Positions 38,455 through 48,083 of a stretch of 64,000 nucleotides of DNA are shown one piece after another. Numbering within the stretch: position 1 is the stretch's first letter; each line of letters starts with the position of its first letter. A program made the translations under genes and the position numbers. Below the pieces are notes generated by a model. It was not told the DNA's origin. It was given only the letters and a program-made list of their open reading frames with translations, and ran no database searches. Source of the stretch: an uncultured Oscillospiraceae bacterium (GTDB lineage: Bacteria > Bacillota > Clostridia > Oscillospirales > Oscillospiraceae); contig CAKTTR010000001.1 in NCBI GenBank assembly GCA_934615645.1, forward strand, positions 1-64,000, given 5' to 3'.

Positions 38455-39315
38455 TTAAACCGATGCGTCCGGCTCCTCGCCGGGCGCGCGGTTCGCCGGT
38501 GCGGCATCCTGCTCGACGATGGGGATAAAGTGCTTGGCAAACTTCTGCTTGCCCCGGCTGCGGACATAGAAAAAGCCGATGACGGAGAACACGACCGCGC
38601 CGATAAAATTGACGAACAGGTCCTTCATCGTGTCATACAGGCCGATATCCAGATAGCCGCCCAGGCCGAGGGACTGGCCATTGATGCTGGTGTCGGTGAT
38701 ATCGCGGATGACGATGGGGGTATTACTATTGGCCGGGTCCAGCTTCACAGAGGAGATCACGTGCAGGACGGTGTCCTTCTGCATGTCTGTCTGGAAAAAA
38801 TAGTCCATGGCGAATTCAAAAAATTCCCAGAGAATGCCGATGGTCATGGAAAAGCAGAACGCGACCAGGGCCAAAAACAGCGGCGACAGCTCCAGCTGGA
38901 AGCGCTTGTTGCGGTTGAACAGATCCACCAGGGAGAAGCCGACAGCGGCGGCCATAAAGCCGTTGATGGTGTGCATTAAGGTGTCCCACCCGGTGTAGCG
39001 GACATACCAGCAGGCCAGCTCGCCCAGAATCTCTGCGGCGAAAATAAAGCAGAGGATGATGATCTCCAGCGTGTCCGGCAGGTCGACCCGGAAGTTGCGC
39101 TCCACAAAGGCGGGCAGCAGGAACAGCACCAGCGTCAGCGCGCAGGTGGCGACGTTTTCATAGCGCCCGCGGATGGCGGAGAGCACCAGCGCCGCAAGGA
39201 CGATGGCCCGGAGGGTGAAATAGACGATAAATTTGCCCTTGTGCTCGTGAAATTGCTGCCGCAGGCTCTGGCGGTCATAGGGGGGCAGCGGGGATTGTAG
39301 CTTTTTCTTTGCCAT
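38455..39315 (-). CDS. DUF2238/YjdF-like membrane protein
   Basis: 286 residues with about six to seven hydrophobic helices and a charged N-terminus (MAKKK). Segments WDTLMHTINGFMAA, GILWEFFEFAMDYFF and DTMKDLFVNFIGAV match the DUF2238 family, which has conserved acidic and histidine residues in the membrane but no known function. It overlaps the end of the YhaN-like gene by 41 bases and is the last gene of the ymdB-yhaO-yhaN operon. Confidence 0.8.
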   Translation of the reverse strand: MAKKKLQSPLPPYDRQSLRQQFHEHKGKFIVYFTLRAIVLAALVLSAIRGRYENVATCALTLVLFLLPAFVERNFRVDLPDTLEIIILCFIFAAEILGELACWYVRYTGWDTLMHTINGFMAAAVGFSLVDLFNRNKRFQLELSPLFLALVAFCFSMTIGILWEFFEFAMDYFFQTDMQKDTVLHVISSVKLDPANSNTPIVIRDITDTSINGQSLGLGGYLDIGLYDTMKDLFVNFIGAVVFSVIGFFYVRSRGKQKFAKHFIPIVEQDAAPANRAPGEEPDASV

Positions 39316-41125
39316 AGGGGGCTCCTTCCTGAGGGAAATTGAGGGAATCGAGATAATGCTGCTCCCGCGCCTGGCAGGTAAACAGTAGGATCTGGCGCTG
39401 CTGGGCCAGCTGCCGGAGCAGATCCAACGCGCGGGCCATACGGGTATCATCAAAGCAGACCAGGGCGTCGTCGAGGACGCAGGGCGTCTCCGGCGGGGCC
39501 AAAAGCTGGGCGATGGCCAGGCGCAGGGCGAGCCAGATCTGGTCGCAGGTGGCGGCGCTGTAGCAGCGGCTGGAATGGGCGGTGGGGTCGCCGGGCTCCT
39601 GCAGGCGGACCTGCAACTGCCGGTCCAGCTCCAATTGCCGGTGGGGGATGCCTGTCAGCTGGGCCAGATATTCCCCGGCCAGCCGCCGCAGCGGCGGGGC
39701 GAAGCGGGCCTGCAGGGCATCGCTGGCCCGCTGCAGAGCGTCCAGCGCCAGGCCGAGGGCTTCGTAATGCTGGGTGAGCGCGGCCAGCCGGTCTGTCAGC
39801 GCTTTGCGCTGCTGCTGCAGCTGCGGCAGCGGCGGATAAACCTCCAGCCGCGCCTGGGCAGCGGCAAGCTGCTGGCGGCAGCTTGCCCGGCGGGCGTCCA
39901 GTTCCTGCATGGCGTCATCGTGCGGCTGCGCCGGGAGCAGCTGCAGCAGCTGCTGCAGCGCGGCGTCCGCCTGCCGGGCCTGCGCTTCGGCCTGCGCGCG
40001 GCGTTGGGGCAGGGCCAGGGCGTTTAAAATCGCGGCCTGGGCTTCCGCAGGCGTGTTTGCCTGGGGAAATGCCGCGGTGATCTCGGCGGGCAGACGGTCT
40101 GACGCCGCCTTTCGGGCAGGCCACAGTGCGGCCAGGGCGCTGGCCAGGGCCAGAACACCGCAGGCGATGGCGGCGGGCAGGCTGCGGCGCAGCAGCGCCG
40201 CGGCGAAAGCCAGCAGGAGCGCCGCGGCGAGGAAGGGCCAGCGGCGATGCTTCTGGCGCGGCAGCTCTGCCGGGTCGGCGGCAAGCTGGGTCAGCCATTG
40301 GCGCAGCTGCGCATCTTCCGGCAGCGCGGCCTGCTGCTGCGTGAGGGCAGCCAGCTGCTCGTTTGCCAGCTTCGCTTGCAGCTGGGCATCCCGGCGGGCA
40401 GCTTCCGTTTGGGCGGCGCAGCGGGATGCAGCGTTGCGATAGGCCTCGTCCAGCTGCGTTAGCTGCTTTTGTTGATTGGCGCAGGCGTCCTCCAGCGCGC
40501 TGCGCTGGGCCAGGGCCTGCTCACATTGGGCCAGCTCTGCCTGGCAGGCAGGGATCAGGCCGGTTTTATGATGCTGGCAGCGGCGTTGGAGCTGCTGCAG
40601 CTGCTGCTTTGCCTGGGCGAATGTCGCCTCCTGCGGCCCCGTCGAGACCAGGCGCTGCAGCTGCTGCTCCAGGGCCTCGTCATAAGTCAGCGCGTGGGCC
40701 TCCTGGGCCAGAAAGACGCTGCGGGCAAAGACGCTGCGGGGCAGACCTGTCAGCGTTTGGCCGCAGGTTGCGGCCTGCAGCTCGTCGATGGGCGCGCCGG
40801 AGTCCGTATCATAAGCGCGGAAGACCGAGAACGGCGCTTTCGGTGTGCTGCTGCGTTCGATGGTCACTGCCCGGTCTTGCCACACAAGGTCGATGCGCCC
40901 GGCCATGGGCTTGCCGGACCAGGGCTGGTATTTATGCTTGTCCGCCAGGGCGGCCTTGCTGTCGCGCTGGCTGGCGTCGATGCCGTAGAGCATGGCCAGC
41001 AGGAAGGCGCACCAGGTGGATTTGCCGCCCTCATTCGGGGCGTACAGGAGATTCAGGCCCGGCTGGAGTGTCAGCACGGCGCCGTCCAGCTTGCCAAAGG
41101 TGGCTTGCAGACGCTTGAGGATCAT
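39275..41125 (-). CDS. yhaN: YhaN-like SMC/SbcC-type AAA ATPase
   Basis: 616-residue RecF/SbcC-like ATPase. Walker A is APNEGGKST at about residues 29-37; the Walker B region near the C-terminus is PCVLDDALVCFDD. The middle is rich in glutamine, leucine and alanine and predicts coiled coil, interrupted by a hydrophobic pair of helices (about residues 280-335) typical of membrane-tethered YhaN. It is shorter than Bacillus YhaN. It overlaps the nuclease gene yhaO by four bases, and the pair should form an SbcCD-like DNA-processing complex. Confidence 0.82.
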   Translation of the reverse strand: MILKRLQATFGKLDGAVLTLQPGLNLLYAPNEGGKSTWCAFLLAMLYGIDASQRDSKAALADKHKYQPWSGKPMAGRIDLVWQDRAVTIERSSTPKAPFSVFRAYDTDSGAPIDELQAATCGQTLTGLPRSVFARSVFLAQEAHALTYDEALEQQLQRLVSTGPQEATFAQAKQQLQQLQRRCQHHKTGLIPACQAELAQCEQALAQRSALEDACANQQKQLTQLDEAYRNAASRCAAQTEAARRDAQLQAKLANEQLAALTQQQAALPEDAQLRQWLTQLAADPAELPRQKHRRWPFLAAALLLAFAAALLRRSLPAAIACGVLALASALAALWPARKAASDRLPAEITAAFPQANTPAEAQAAILNALALPQRRAQAEAQARQADAALQQLLQLLPAQPHDDAMQELDARRASCRQQLAAAQARLEVYPPLPQLQQQRKALTDRLAALTQHYEALGLALDALQRASDALQARFAPPLRRLAGEYLAQLTGIPHRQLELDRQLQVRLQEPGDPTAHSSRCYSAATCDQIWLALRLAIAQLLAPPETPCVLDDALVCFDDTRMARALDLLRQLAQQRQILLFTCQAREQHYLDSLNFPQEGAPYGKEKATIPAAPL

Positions 41126-42195
41126 GGCAGCGTCACCTCCCGGCCGTCCAGGGCCTGCAGGCCCAATTCCAGGGCCAGCTCCAGCGTCTGCCGCTGCGCG
41201 CCGTCTGGCGCGGCTTGGATGGCGCTGTGCATCTTCTTGGTAAAGAGGCCCCGCAGGGAGTCCTCTCCGGCATCTGCCGGGCGCAGCGGCGGCTGCGTCG
41301 CATCCACCAGCTGCAGAGAGGCAAAATAGGGCGCAAGCTGCGCCTGCAGCGCGGCAAGGTCCGGGGCCGGGCCGTCGCCGGTCAGGCGGATGCGGTAATG
41401 ATGGCGCGCGCTGTCCTTGGGCAGCTGGCTTGCCAGATCGGCCAGCCGGGCTGCGGGCAGGTCCAGAATTTCATAGCGGGGGGCGTCCAGCATCTGAAAG
41501 TGCAGCTGCACTGCATGCGGGGCGGCCTGTACTAAGTATACGCCCTTTGGACCGGTTTCATCAAAGCCGCGGCCCATAAAACAGCCAGGCCAGGCGTAGG
41601 TGACGCAGGTTTCCGTCCGGTAGGCGGCGCGGCGGTGGATATGGCCCAGGGCCAGGTAGCAAAGGCCACTGGCGGCGATCTCCGCTGGGGTGGCCGTCCG
41701 ATAAGCGGGGCCGTTGGGATCGCCGTGCAGGACCATGAAATGTGGCCGCCCGTCCTGCGGGGCGTGAAAACCCGCCAGGGAGGGCAGCCGCACGTCACAA
41801 AACGCAGCGCCGGAGACGGTGCAGTCGCCGAGGTCCAGCGTTTCGATCTGAGGGGTTGCGAAAATATGCACCTGGCTGGGCCAGGGATAGCACTGGTAAG
41901 GGCTGTCCGGCCCCATGGGGTCATGATTGCCCGGGGCGATGAAAACCTGCGCCGGGCATTCCGCCAGCGCCTGGCGCAATTGATCGACGGTATCGCGGTA
42001 GACCGTGCCAGTATCGAAGAGATCCCCGGCCAGCAGTACCAGACGGCAGCCCTCCCGGCGGCAGAGCCGGGGCAGAGCCTCCAGCAGCTGGCGGGCCTGC
42101 TGGCGCCGCGCCGCTGCCTGCTCCGGCGGCAGCCCGGCAAAGGGCGAATCCAGATGCAGATCTGCCGCGTGCAGCAGCTTGATCGGCTCAATCAT
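41122..42195 (-). CDS. yhaO: YhaO/SbcD-like metallophosphoesterase
   Basis: 357-residue calcineurin-like phosphoesterase of the Mre11/SbcD/YhaO group. Metal-site motifs in order are ADLHLDS, LAGDLFDTG, APGNHDPMG, LHGDPNG and LGHIHRRA. Probably a DNA exo/endonuclease working with the ATPase encoded next. The ATG at 42195 overlaps the ymdB stop by eight bases. Confidence 0.88.
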   Translation of the reverse strand: MIEPIKLLHAADLHLDSPFAGLPPEQAAARRQQARQLLEALPRLCRREGCRLVLLAGDLFDTGTVYRDTVDQLRQALAECPAQVFIAPGNHDPMGPDSPYQCYPWPSQVHIFATPQIETLDLGDCTVSGAAFCDVRLPSLAGFHAPQDGRPHFMVLHGDPNGPAYRTATPAEIAASGLCYLALGHIHRRAAYRTETCVTYAWPGCFMGRGFDETGPKGVYLVQAAPHAVQLHFQMLDAPRYEILDLPAARLADLASQLPKDSARHHYRIRLTGDGPAPDLAALQAQLAPYFASLQLVDATQPPLRPADAGEDSLRGLFTKKMHSAIQAAPDGAQRQTLELALELGLQALDGREVTLP

Positions 42196-42964
42196 AGAGG
42201 GCGACCTGCTCGACGCTGCGGCATTTGCCGGTGTTTGCATCAAAGGTGAAGATGGCCCCCTCCAGCTTGCAGGGCCCCGGTGCAGGCTCGTAGCGGCCGG
42301 TGAGATCGCCCCGGAATTTTGCGATGGACTGCGCCGGTTTGACGCCCAAAATGGAGTGGGCCGGGCCGGTCATGCCGAGGTCTGTGAGATAGCCGGTGCC
42401 GCCGGGCAGGAGCTGGGCGTCGGCCGTGGGGACATGGGTGTGCGTCCCCCAGACGGCGGTGACACGCCCGGCCAGCATGTGGCCCATGGCCAGCTTTTCC
42501 GAAGTCGCTTCGGCGTGCAGCTCAACGAAGATCAGCTTTGTCTCAATGCGCTTTAAAATGCGCTCGACCTGCAAAAAGGGGTTCTCCGGCGTGTAGTCCA
42601 TTCCGCAGCGGCCGATGAGGTCGATGACGGCGACGTCGCCAAAGTCGGTCTCGAAGACGCCCCAGCCGTGCCCCGGCGCCTGGGGCGCATAGTTGGCCGG
42701 GCGGAGCAGGTTCGGGCAGCTTTTGGCGTAGGGCACCAGCTCCCTGCGGCCCCAGGTGTGGTTGCCCATGGTGATAACGTCGGCCCCGGCGTCAAAGATG
42801 TCCTCCGCCTGTTGGGGCGTGAGCCCCAGCATAGAGGCATTTTCCCCGTTGACGACGGTGAAATCAATTTCATACCTGCGCTGCAGCGCGGGCAGCTGGC
42901 GGCATAAATAGTCGCAGCCACTGGGGGCGACGACGTCGCCGACGGCCAGCAATCTTCGTTCCAT
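42188..42964 (-). CDS. ymdB: YmdB-type metallophosphoesterase
   Basis: 258-residue phosphodiesterase of the TIGR00282 (YmdB) family, reported in Bacillus to hydrolyse 2',3'-cyclic nucleotides and to influence biofilm and sporulation choices. Metal ligands are visible in VGDVV, VNGENAS, MGNHTWGRREL, ELHAEATSEK and GTHTHVPTAD. The ATG at 42964 has GGGAGG upstream; a longer frame with ATG at 43030 lacks one. It is the first gene of an operon with yhaO, yhaN and the DUF2238 gene. Confidence 0.92.
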   Translation of the reverse strand: MERRLLAVGDVVAPSGCDYLCRQLPALQRRYEIDFTVVNGENASMLGLTPQQAEDIFDAGADVITMGNHTWGRRELVPYAKSCPNLLRPANYAPQAPGHGWGVFETDFGDVAVIDLIGRCGMDYTPENPFLQVERILKRIETKLIFVELHAEATSEKLAMGHMLAGRVTAVWGTHTHVPTADAQLLPGGTGYLTDLGMTGPAHSILGVKPAQSIAKFRGDLTGRYEPAPGPCKLEGAIFTFDANTGKCRSVEQVALYD

Positions 42965-43037
42965 GTAGTTTCCTCCCGGCGTAGCGCCTTTGCCTGTGCG
43001 TACCGGCAAAACGGCGGTTTTCTCGTTCATTGCCGCT

Positions 43038-43066
43038 ATCATACCATTTTTTCCGGGAAAGCACAA
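43038..43066 (-). promoter_or_regulatory. Promoter of ymdB operon
   Basis: Minus-strand TTGTGC, 17-bp spacer, TATGAT, about 74 bases before the ymdB start. It is back to back with the promoter of the TrpD-like gene. Confidence 0.6.
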
Positions 43067-43089
43067 GGCCGGAAACCGGCGCGCCGCCC

Positions 43090-43117
43090 TTGACAAACTG
43101 GCGTACAGCTCTATAAT
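43090..43117 (+). promoter_or_regulatory. Promoter of the TrpD-like gene
   Basis: TTGACA, 16-bp spacer, TATAAT, 35 bases before the start codon. Both hexamers are perfect, which suggests substantial expression. Confidence 0.88.
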
Positions 43118-43151
43118 AAGTATTATGATATGACGAAACGGAGGGCGACCG

Positions 43152-44189
43152 ATGCTCTATAAAGATTTGATGGACAAGCTGATGCTGGGGCAGGACCTGA
43201 CCCGGGCGGAGCTGGAGCGGACCATTGCCGGGATCATGACCCAGGAGCTGACCCAGGTCCAGGTGCTGGGCTTTCAGATGGCCTTTTTGATGAAGGGGCC
43301 GACGCCTCAGGAGCTGGCGGACTATGCCCACGCCATGCGGGCCAACTGTGCGTCCATCGACGCTGCCGCCTTTGGCCCGGCGCTGGATATCGCCGCCACC
43401 GGCGCGGGCGAGCGAGCGGGCCGGTTGGCGCCTGCTGTCGCCCTGCTGGCGGCAGCGCCGGGCGCGCCGGTCATCAAGCAGGTGCGCACCAGCGTGCCGG
43501 GGTATTTCGGCAGCGCAGGCGTCCTGGCGGCGCTGGGCATTGACGTGGCGGGATCGGAAGCCGAGGCCAGGGCCCAGCTGGCGGCGGCGCAGACAGCATT
43601 TTTGGCCCCCCGGGCTTTTCACCCGTCGCTGGCCCAGACGCTCAATGATGAGACGGAGGCCCAGATCCGGGCGCTGACCCAGACGATCATCGGCCCGCTG
43701 ATGAATCCGGCGGCGATCTCCTATCTGCTTTTGGGGGTCCATGACCGGGAGACACTGGAAATTTTGCAGGAGGCGATCCCGGTGCTCCCCGGCCTGCGGG
43801 CGCTGCTGGTGCAGGGCGCAGACGGGGCAGACAGCATCACGCTGGATGGCCCGGCCGATCTTCTGCGCTGGGACGGCGCTGCCTGGCAGGCCCAGACGGT
43901 AACGCCTGCGGATCTGGGGCTGCGCGCCTGCTCCTGGACCCTGCAAAAGACGGAGAAGGACGCCGAGACAGCGCAGCAGATCACCGCGCTGCTGCGGGGC
44001 GAGGTGCGCGATGCCCGGCGGGATGTCCTGCTTGCCAATACGGCTGCGGCCCTTTGGGTCAGCGGTCAGGCAGAGGACCTGGCAGATGGGGTCTGCCTGG
44101 CTGCGGCTCGGCTGGACCGGGGCGACGGCGCGCGCCGCCTGGAAGCACTGCAGACACTGCACCGAGACGCGGTGCGGGAAAAGGGATAA
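43152..44189 (+). CDS. Divergent anthranilate phosphoribosyltransferase-like protein
   Basis: 345 residues with the TrpD fold: an N-terminal helical domain (LTRAELERTIAGIM, VLGFQMAFLMKG), then a body with SAGVLAALGI, IIGPLMNPA, LLVQGADGADSIT and RDVLLANTAAALWV, all in TrpD order. The PRPP/magnesium loop GTGGDG is replaced by ATGAGE at residues 82-87, and the KHGNRS segment is replaced by KQVRTS. The usual activity is therefore doubtful. No other trp genes are near. It may be a TrpD2/YbiB-like nucleic-acid-binding or repurposed protein. GGAGG precedes the ATG, and it is a single-gene unit. Confidence 0.75.
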   Translation: MLYKDLMDKLMLGQDLTRAELERTIAGIMTQELTQVQVLGFQMAFLMKGPTPQELADYAHAMRANCASIDAAAFGPALDIAATGAGERAGRLAPAVALLAAAPGAPVIKQVRTSVPGYFGSAGVLAALGIDVAGSEAEARAQLAAAQTAFLAPRAFHPSLAQTLNDETEAQIRALTQTIIGPLMNPAAISYLLLGVHDRETLEILQEAIPVLPGLRALLVQGADGADSITLDGPADLLRWDGAAWQAQTVTPADLGLRACSWTLQKTEKDAETAQQITALLRGEVRDARRDVLLANTAAALWVSGQAEDLADGVCLAAARLDRGDGARRLEALQTLHRDAVREKG

Positions 44190-44192
44190 AAC

Positions 44193-44241
44193 AAAGAATA
44201 AGACCTTGGAGAGCCAACAGCTTTCCAAGGTCTTATTCTTT
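44193..44241. terminator. Bidirectional terminator between the TrpD-like gene and uvrB
   Basis: 18-base arms AAAGAATAAGACCTTGGA / TCCAAGGTCTTATTCTTT with a 13-nt loop, between convergent genes. It overlaps the last codon of uvrB by two bases. Confidence 0.88.
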
Positions 44242-46246
44242 AAAAATGCTTGGGCGGTTTCCGCTTGGGGTGCGGGCTGGCGGGGCTCTCGGGCTGGGTC
44301 TTGCGCAGGGCGATGATCTGGTCGCGCAGGACGGCAGCGTACTCGTACTCCATCATCCGGGCGGCCTCCTTCATCTGCTTTTCCAGCTTGGCGATCTCGG
44401 CTTCCCGGTCGGCCTTCGTCCGCAGCTGGCGGCGGCGGTCGACCCCGGCGTCCTTGGAGATCTCGATGAGGGCGCGGACGTCCTTGATGATTGTCTTGGG
44501 GACGATGCCGTGGGCGTCGTTATACGCCTGCTGGTAGCTGCGGCGGCGGGCTGTCTCGTCCATAGCGCTGCGCATGGCGGCGGTGATATGGTCGGCGTAG
44601 AGAATGACCCGGCCCCCGGCGTTTCGGGCGGCGCGGCCGATGGTCTGGACCAAGCTGGTCTCACTGCGGAGGAAGCCCTCCTTGTCGGCGTCTAAGATCG
44701 CCACCCGGGAGACCTCTGGCAGGTCCAGCCCCTCCCGCAGCAGGTTGATGCCGACGAGGACATCGAATTTCGCCAGCCGCAGGTCGCGGATGAGCTCCAT
44801 GCGCTCCATCGCGTCGATGCCGGAGTGCATATAGCGGACGCGGATGCCCGCCTTTTGCAGATAGACTGTCAGGTCTTCGGCCATTTTCTTTGTCAGCGTG
44901 GTGATCAGCACCCGCTCCTGCCGGGCTGTCACAGTGTGGATCTCCTGGATGAGATCGTCGATCTGCCCGGCAATGGGGCGGACGCAGACCTCCGGGTCCA
45001 GCAGGCCGGTGGGGCGGATGAGCTGCTCGGCGACCTGCCCGGCGCGGCTGCGTTCATACTCCGCCGGGGTGGCGGAGACATAGATGACCTGGCCGATCTT
45101 TTTCTGAAATTCCTCAAAATTCAAGGGGCGGTTGTCAAAAGCGGAGGGCAGGCGGAAGCCGTAGCGGACGAGACTCTCCTTCCGGGAACGGTCGCCTGCG
45201 TACATGGCCCGCACCTGGGGCAGGGTAACGTGGCTTTCGTCGATCATCAGCAAGAAGTCGTCGGGCATATAGTCCAGCAGCGTCATCGGCGCGGAGCCGG
45301 GGGCGCGGCCGGAGATCACCCGGGAGTAATTCTCGATTCCGGAGCAGAAGCCGATCTCCTGCATCATCTCAATGTCGTAGCTCGTGCGCTGGCGAATGCG
45401 CTGCGCCTCCAAAAGCATATCATTTTCTTCGAAATATTTGACCCGTTCCTCCATTTCTCGCTCGATTTCCACGATGGCGCGCTGCATTTTTTCCTTTGTG
45501 GCGACATAGTGGCTGGCGGGATAAATGGCGACATGCTCCAGGATCCGGTTCGGCATCCCTGTGACGGCATTGATCTCAGAGATGCGGTCGATCTCATCGC
45601 CGAAGAATTCGACGCGGATGGCCCGCCCGGCCCAGTAGGTGGGGTAGATCTCCACGGTGTCGCCCCGGACGCGGAAGGTGTTTCGGGTGAAATTGACATC
45701 GTTGCGCTCATAGCGGATCTCCGTCAGCTTGCGCAGCAGCTCCACCTGGGAGCGTTCCTGCCCGGTGCGGAGGGAGATGACCATGTTTTTGTAATCGATG
45801 GGGTCGCCCAAGCCGTAAATGCAGGAGACAGAGGCCACGACGATCACGTCCCGCCGCTCAAACAGCGACGATGTCGCGCTGTGCCGCAGGCGCTCGATCT
45901 CGTCGTTGATAGAAGAATCCTTCTCAATATACGTGTCCGTATGGGCGATATAGGCCTCGGGCTGATAATAGTCATAGTAGGAGATGAAATATTCCACGGC
46001 GTTTTCCGGGAAAAACTCCTTAAATTCCGCGCAGAGCTGGGCGGCCAGCGTCTTGTTATGGGCCAGCACCAGCGTGGGCCGGTTGACAGACTGGATGACA
46101 TTGGCCATGGTAAAGGTCTTGCCGGAGCCCGTCACGCCCAGCAGGATCTGCTCGGAAAGACCGGCGTTCAGGCCCTGGACCAGCGTATCAATGGCCCGGG
46201 GCTGGTCGCCCATCGGCTGGTAGGGCGCGTGCAGTTTAAAATCCAT
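44240..46246 (-). CDS. uvrB: Excinuclease ABC subunit B
   Basis: Helicase-like damage verifier of nucleotide excision repair; receives DNA from UvrA and recruits UvrC. 668 residues. Walker A is GVTGSGKTF, the beta-hairpin is [11 protein letters not shown], the DEAD-like box is LMIDESH, motif VI lies in TIGRAARN, and the C-terminal UVR domain follows [22 protein letters not shown] precedes the ATG. It has its own promoter. Confidence 0.97.
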   Translation of the reverse strand: MDFKLHAPYQPMGDQPRAIDTLVQGLNAGLSEQILLGVTGSGKTFTMANVIQSVNRPTLVLAHNKTLAAQLCAEFKEFFPENAVEYFISYYDYYQPEAYIAHTDTYIEKDSSINDEIERLRHSATSSLFERRDVIVVASVSCIYGLGDPIDYKNMVISLRTGQERSQVELLRKLTEIRYERNDVNFTRNTFRVRGDTVEIYPTYWAGRAIRVEFFGDEIDRISEINAVTGMPNRILEHVAIYPASHYVATKEKMQRAIVEIEREMEERVKYFEENDMLLEAQRIRQRTSYDIEMMQEIGFCSGIENYSRVISGRAPGSAPMTLLDYMPDDFLLMIDESHVTLPQVRAMYAGDRSRKESLVRYGFRLPSAFDNRPLNFEEFQKKIGQVIYVSATPAEYERSRAGQVAEQLIRPTGLLDPEVCVRPIAGQIDDLIQEIHTVTARQERVLITTLTKKMAEDLTVYLQKAGIRVRYMHSGIDAMERMELIRDLRLAKFDVLVGINLLREGLDLPEVSRVAILDADKEGFLRSETSLVQTIGRAARNAGGRVILYADHITAAMRSAMDETARRRSYQQAYNDAHGIVPKTIIKDVRALIEISKDAGVDRRRQLRTKADREAEIAKLEKQMKEAARMMEYEYAAVLRDQIIALRKTQPESPASPHPKRKPPKHF

Positions 46247-46287
46247 GTGGTTCCCTCCTCCGGTGAAAAACGGTTTGGCCGCCTCCT

Positions 46288-46316
46288 AGTATAGCACGAG
46301 CGCCTGGCGGCGGCAA
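46288..46316 (-). promoter_or_regulatory. Promoter of uvrB
   Basis: Minus-strand TTGCCG, 17-bp spacer, TATACT, just after the stop of the ABC exporter gene. No SOS box is evident. Confidence 0.65.
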
Positions 46317-46319
46317 GGC

Positions 46320-48083
46320 TTAGGCCTGCTTGAATTGGCTGTAGTAAAGTGTCGCGTAGAAGCCGCCCTGGGCCAGCAGCACAGCGTGGTTCCCCTGCTC
46401 GACGATCTTGCCGTCCCGCATGACGAGGATGATATCGGCGTCCTGGATCGTAGAGAGCCGATGGGCGACGACGAAGGAGGTCCGGTCCTGCATCAGGGTC
46501 TCGAAGGCCTGCTGGATCTGCATCTCCGTGCGGGTGTCGATGCTGGAGGTGGCTTCGTCCAGGATCAGCATCGGCGGCAGGCAGAGCATGACCCGGGCGA
46601 TGCACAAAAGCTGCCGCTGCCCCTGGCTGATGGCATCGCCGGTGAGGACGGTATCCAGCCCCTGGGGCAGCTGCTGGATGAAGCCCCAGCAGTGGGCGGC
46701 CTTGGCGGCTTGGATGATCGCGTCCTCCGGGGCGTCCGGGCGGCCAAAGGCAATGTTCTCCCGGACGGTTCCGCCTTTGATCCAGGTATCCTGCAGGACC
46801 ATGCCGAAGCTACGGCGCAGTGCGGCCCGGGGCATCGCCGTGACCGGCGTGCCGTCCACGGTGATGCGGCCGCCGTCCGGCTCGTAAAAGCGCATCAGAA
46901 GATTGATGAGCGTCGTCTTGCCGCAGCCGGTGGGGCCGACGATGGCGACCCGCTGCCCGGGCTGGACGGTCAGATTCAGGTCCGTGATCAGGGGGCGGGT
47001 CTTGTCGTAGCTGAACTGAAGCTGCTCCAGCGTCACTGCGCCCTGGACCGGCTCCGGCGCTGCCATGACGGCGGCCGGTGGGTCCTCTGGCTCTGCCGGT
47101 TCTGCCAGCAGGGAGAAGATCCGGTCCGCGCAGGCCAGCGCATTTTGAAATTCTGTGACGACGGCGCTGATGTCGTTAAATGGTTTCATATACTGGTTGG
47201 CATAGGCCAGGAGGACCGTCAGGCCGCCGACGGTCAGGCTGCCGCCGGGGATCAGGAAGATGCCCAGCAGCGCCACCCCGGCATAGATCAGGCTGTTGAC
47301 AAACCGGGTGGAGGGGTTGGTCAGGCTGCTGTAAAACACGGCCTGCTGGCTGCATTGCATCAGGTCCTCGTTGATGGCGGCAAAGCGGCGGGAGGCAGTC
47401 TCGGTGTAGTCGAAGGCTTGGACTAATTTTTGCCCGCCGATCATCTCGTCCACCAGCGCGGTCTGCTTGCCCCGCAGCACGCTCTGCTGCTGGAACAGCC
47501 GGAACGAGCGGCTGGAGATAAACCGGGCGACCAGAAAGCTCAGCGGGGTCAGGACCACGACCAGCAGCGAGACAGAGAGGTTTTTGGAGAACATGAACAC
47601 CAGCGTGACGGCGATGGTCAAAATGCCCGTCAGCAGCTGGGTAAAGCCCAGCAGCAGGCCGTCGCTGATGACGTCGATATCTGCCGTGATGCGGCTGACC
47701 AGGTCGCCGACGGTGTGGCCGTCCAGGTAGGAGAGCGGCAGCTTTTGCAGATGGCGGATGCTCTCATCCCGCAGCGACTGCACGGTCCGATACGTGATGC
47801 GGTTGTTGATGCGGTTAGAGATCCAGTTGCTCACGGCGGACAGCGCCACCAGGATGCTGATCTCCTGCAGATAACGGGCGAGACGGGCAAAGTGGACCTC
47901 CCCGGCCCCGGCGATCTGGTCGATGGCATCGCCAAAGAGAATGGGGACATACAGCTGCAGCACGACGGTAGCGGCGGTGAGCAGGGTGCTGACTACCAGC
48001 GCGGGCCAGGCGCGGCCAATGCGCCGCAGCAGCTGGGCCAGGCTGGCCCGCTGGGCAGAGCGTTTGGAAGATGCGTTAGCCAT
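46320..48083 (-). CDS. ABC exporter half-transporter, catalytic-site subunit (second pair)
   Basis: 587 residues, membrane domain followed by ATPase. Walker A GPTGCGKTT, Walker B MLILDEATSSIDT with the catalytic glutamate, and switch histidine in AHRLSTI, but the signature is altered to SQGQ. It complements the partner encoded upstream, whose stop overlaps this start by eight bases (ATGGCTAA). The arrangement repeats that of the pair at 0.9-4.5 kb. Multidrug or lipid export is likely. Confidence 0.92.
   Translation of the reverse strand: MANASSKRSAQRASLAQLLRRIGRAWPALVVSTLLTAATVVLQLYVPILFGDAIDQIAGAGEVHFARLARYLQEISILVALSAVSNWISNRINNRITYRTVQSLRDESIRHLQKLPLSYLDGHTVGDLVSRITADIDVISDGLLLGFTQLLTGILTIAVTLVFMFSKNLSVSLLVVVLTPLSFLVARFISSRSFRLFQQQSVLRGKQTALVDEMIGGQKLVQAFDYTETASRRFAAINEDLMQCSQQAVFYSSLTNPSTRFVNSLIYAGVALLGIFLIPGGSLTVGGLTVLLAYANQYMKPFNDISAVVTEFQNALACADRIFSLLAEPAEPEDPPAAVMAAPEPVQGAVTLEQLQFSYDKTRPLITDLNLTVQPGQRVAIVGPTGCGKTTLINLLMRFYEPDGGRITVDGTPVTAMPRAALRRSFGMVLQDTWIKGGTVRENIAFGRPDAPEDAIIQAAKAAHCWGFIQQLPQGLDTVLTGDAISQGQRQLLCIARVMLCLPPMLILDEATSSIDTRTEMQIQQAFETLMQDRTSFVVAHRLSTIQDADIILVMRDGKIVEQGNHAVLLAQGGFYATLYYSQFKQA

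Noticed and set aside
43152..44189. Thymidine or pyrimidine-nucleoside phosphorylase.
   Set aside because: The fold is related, but the segments IGPLMNPA, LLVQGADG and RDVLLANTAAAL match TrpD better and phosphorylase signatures are missing.
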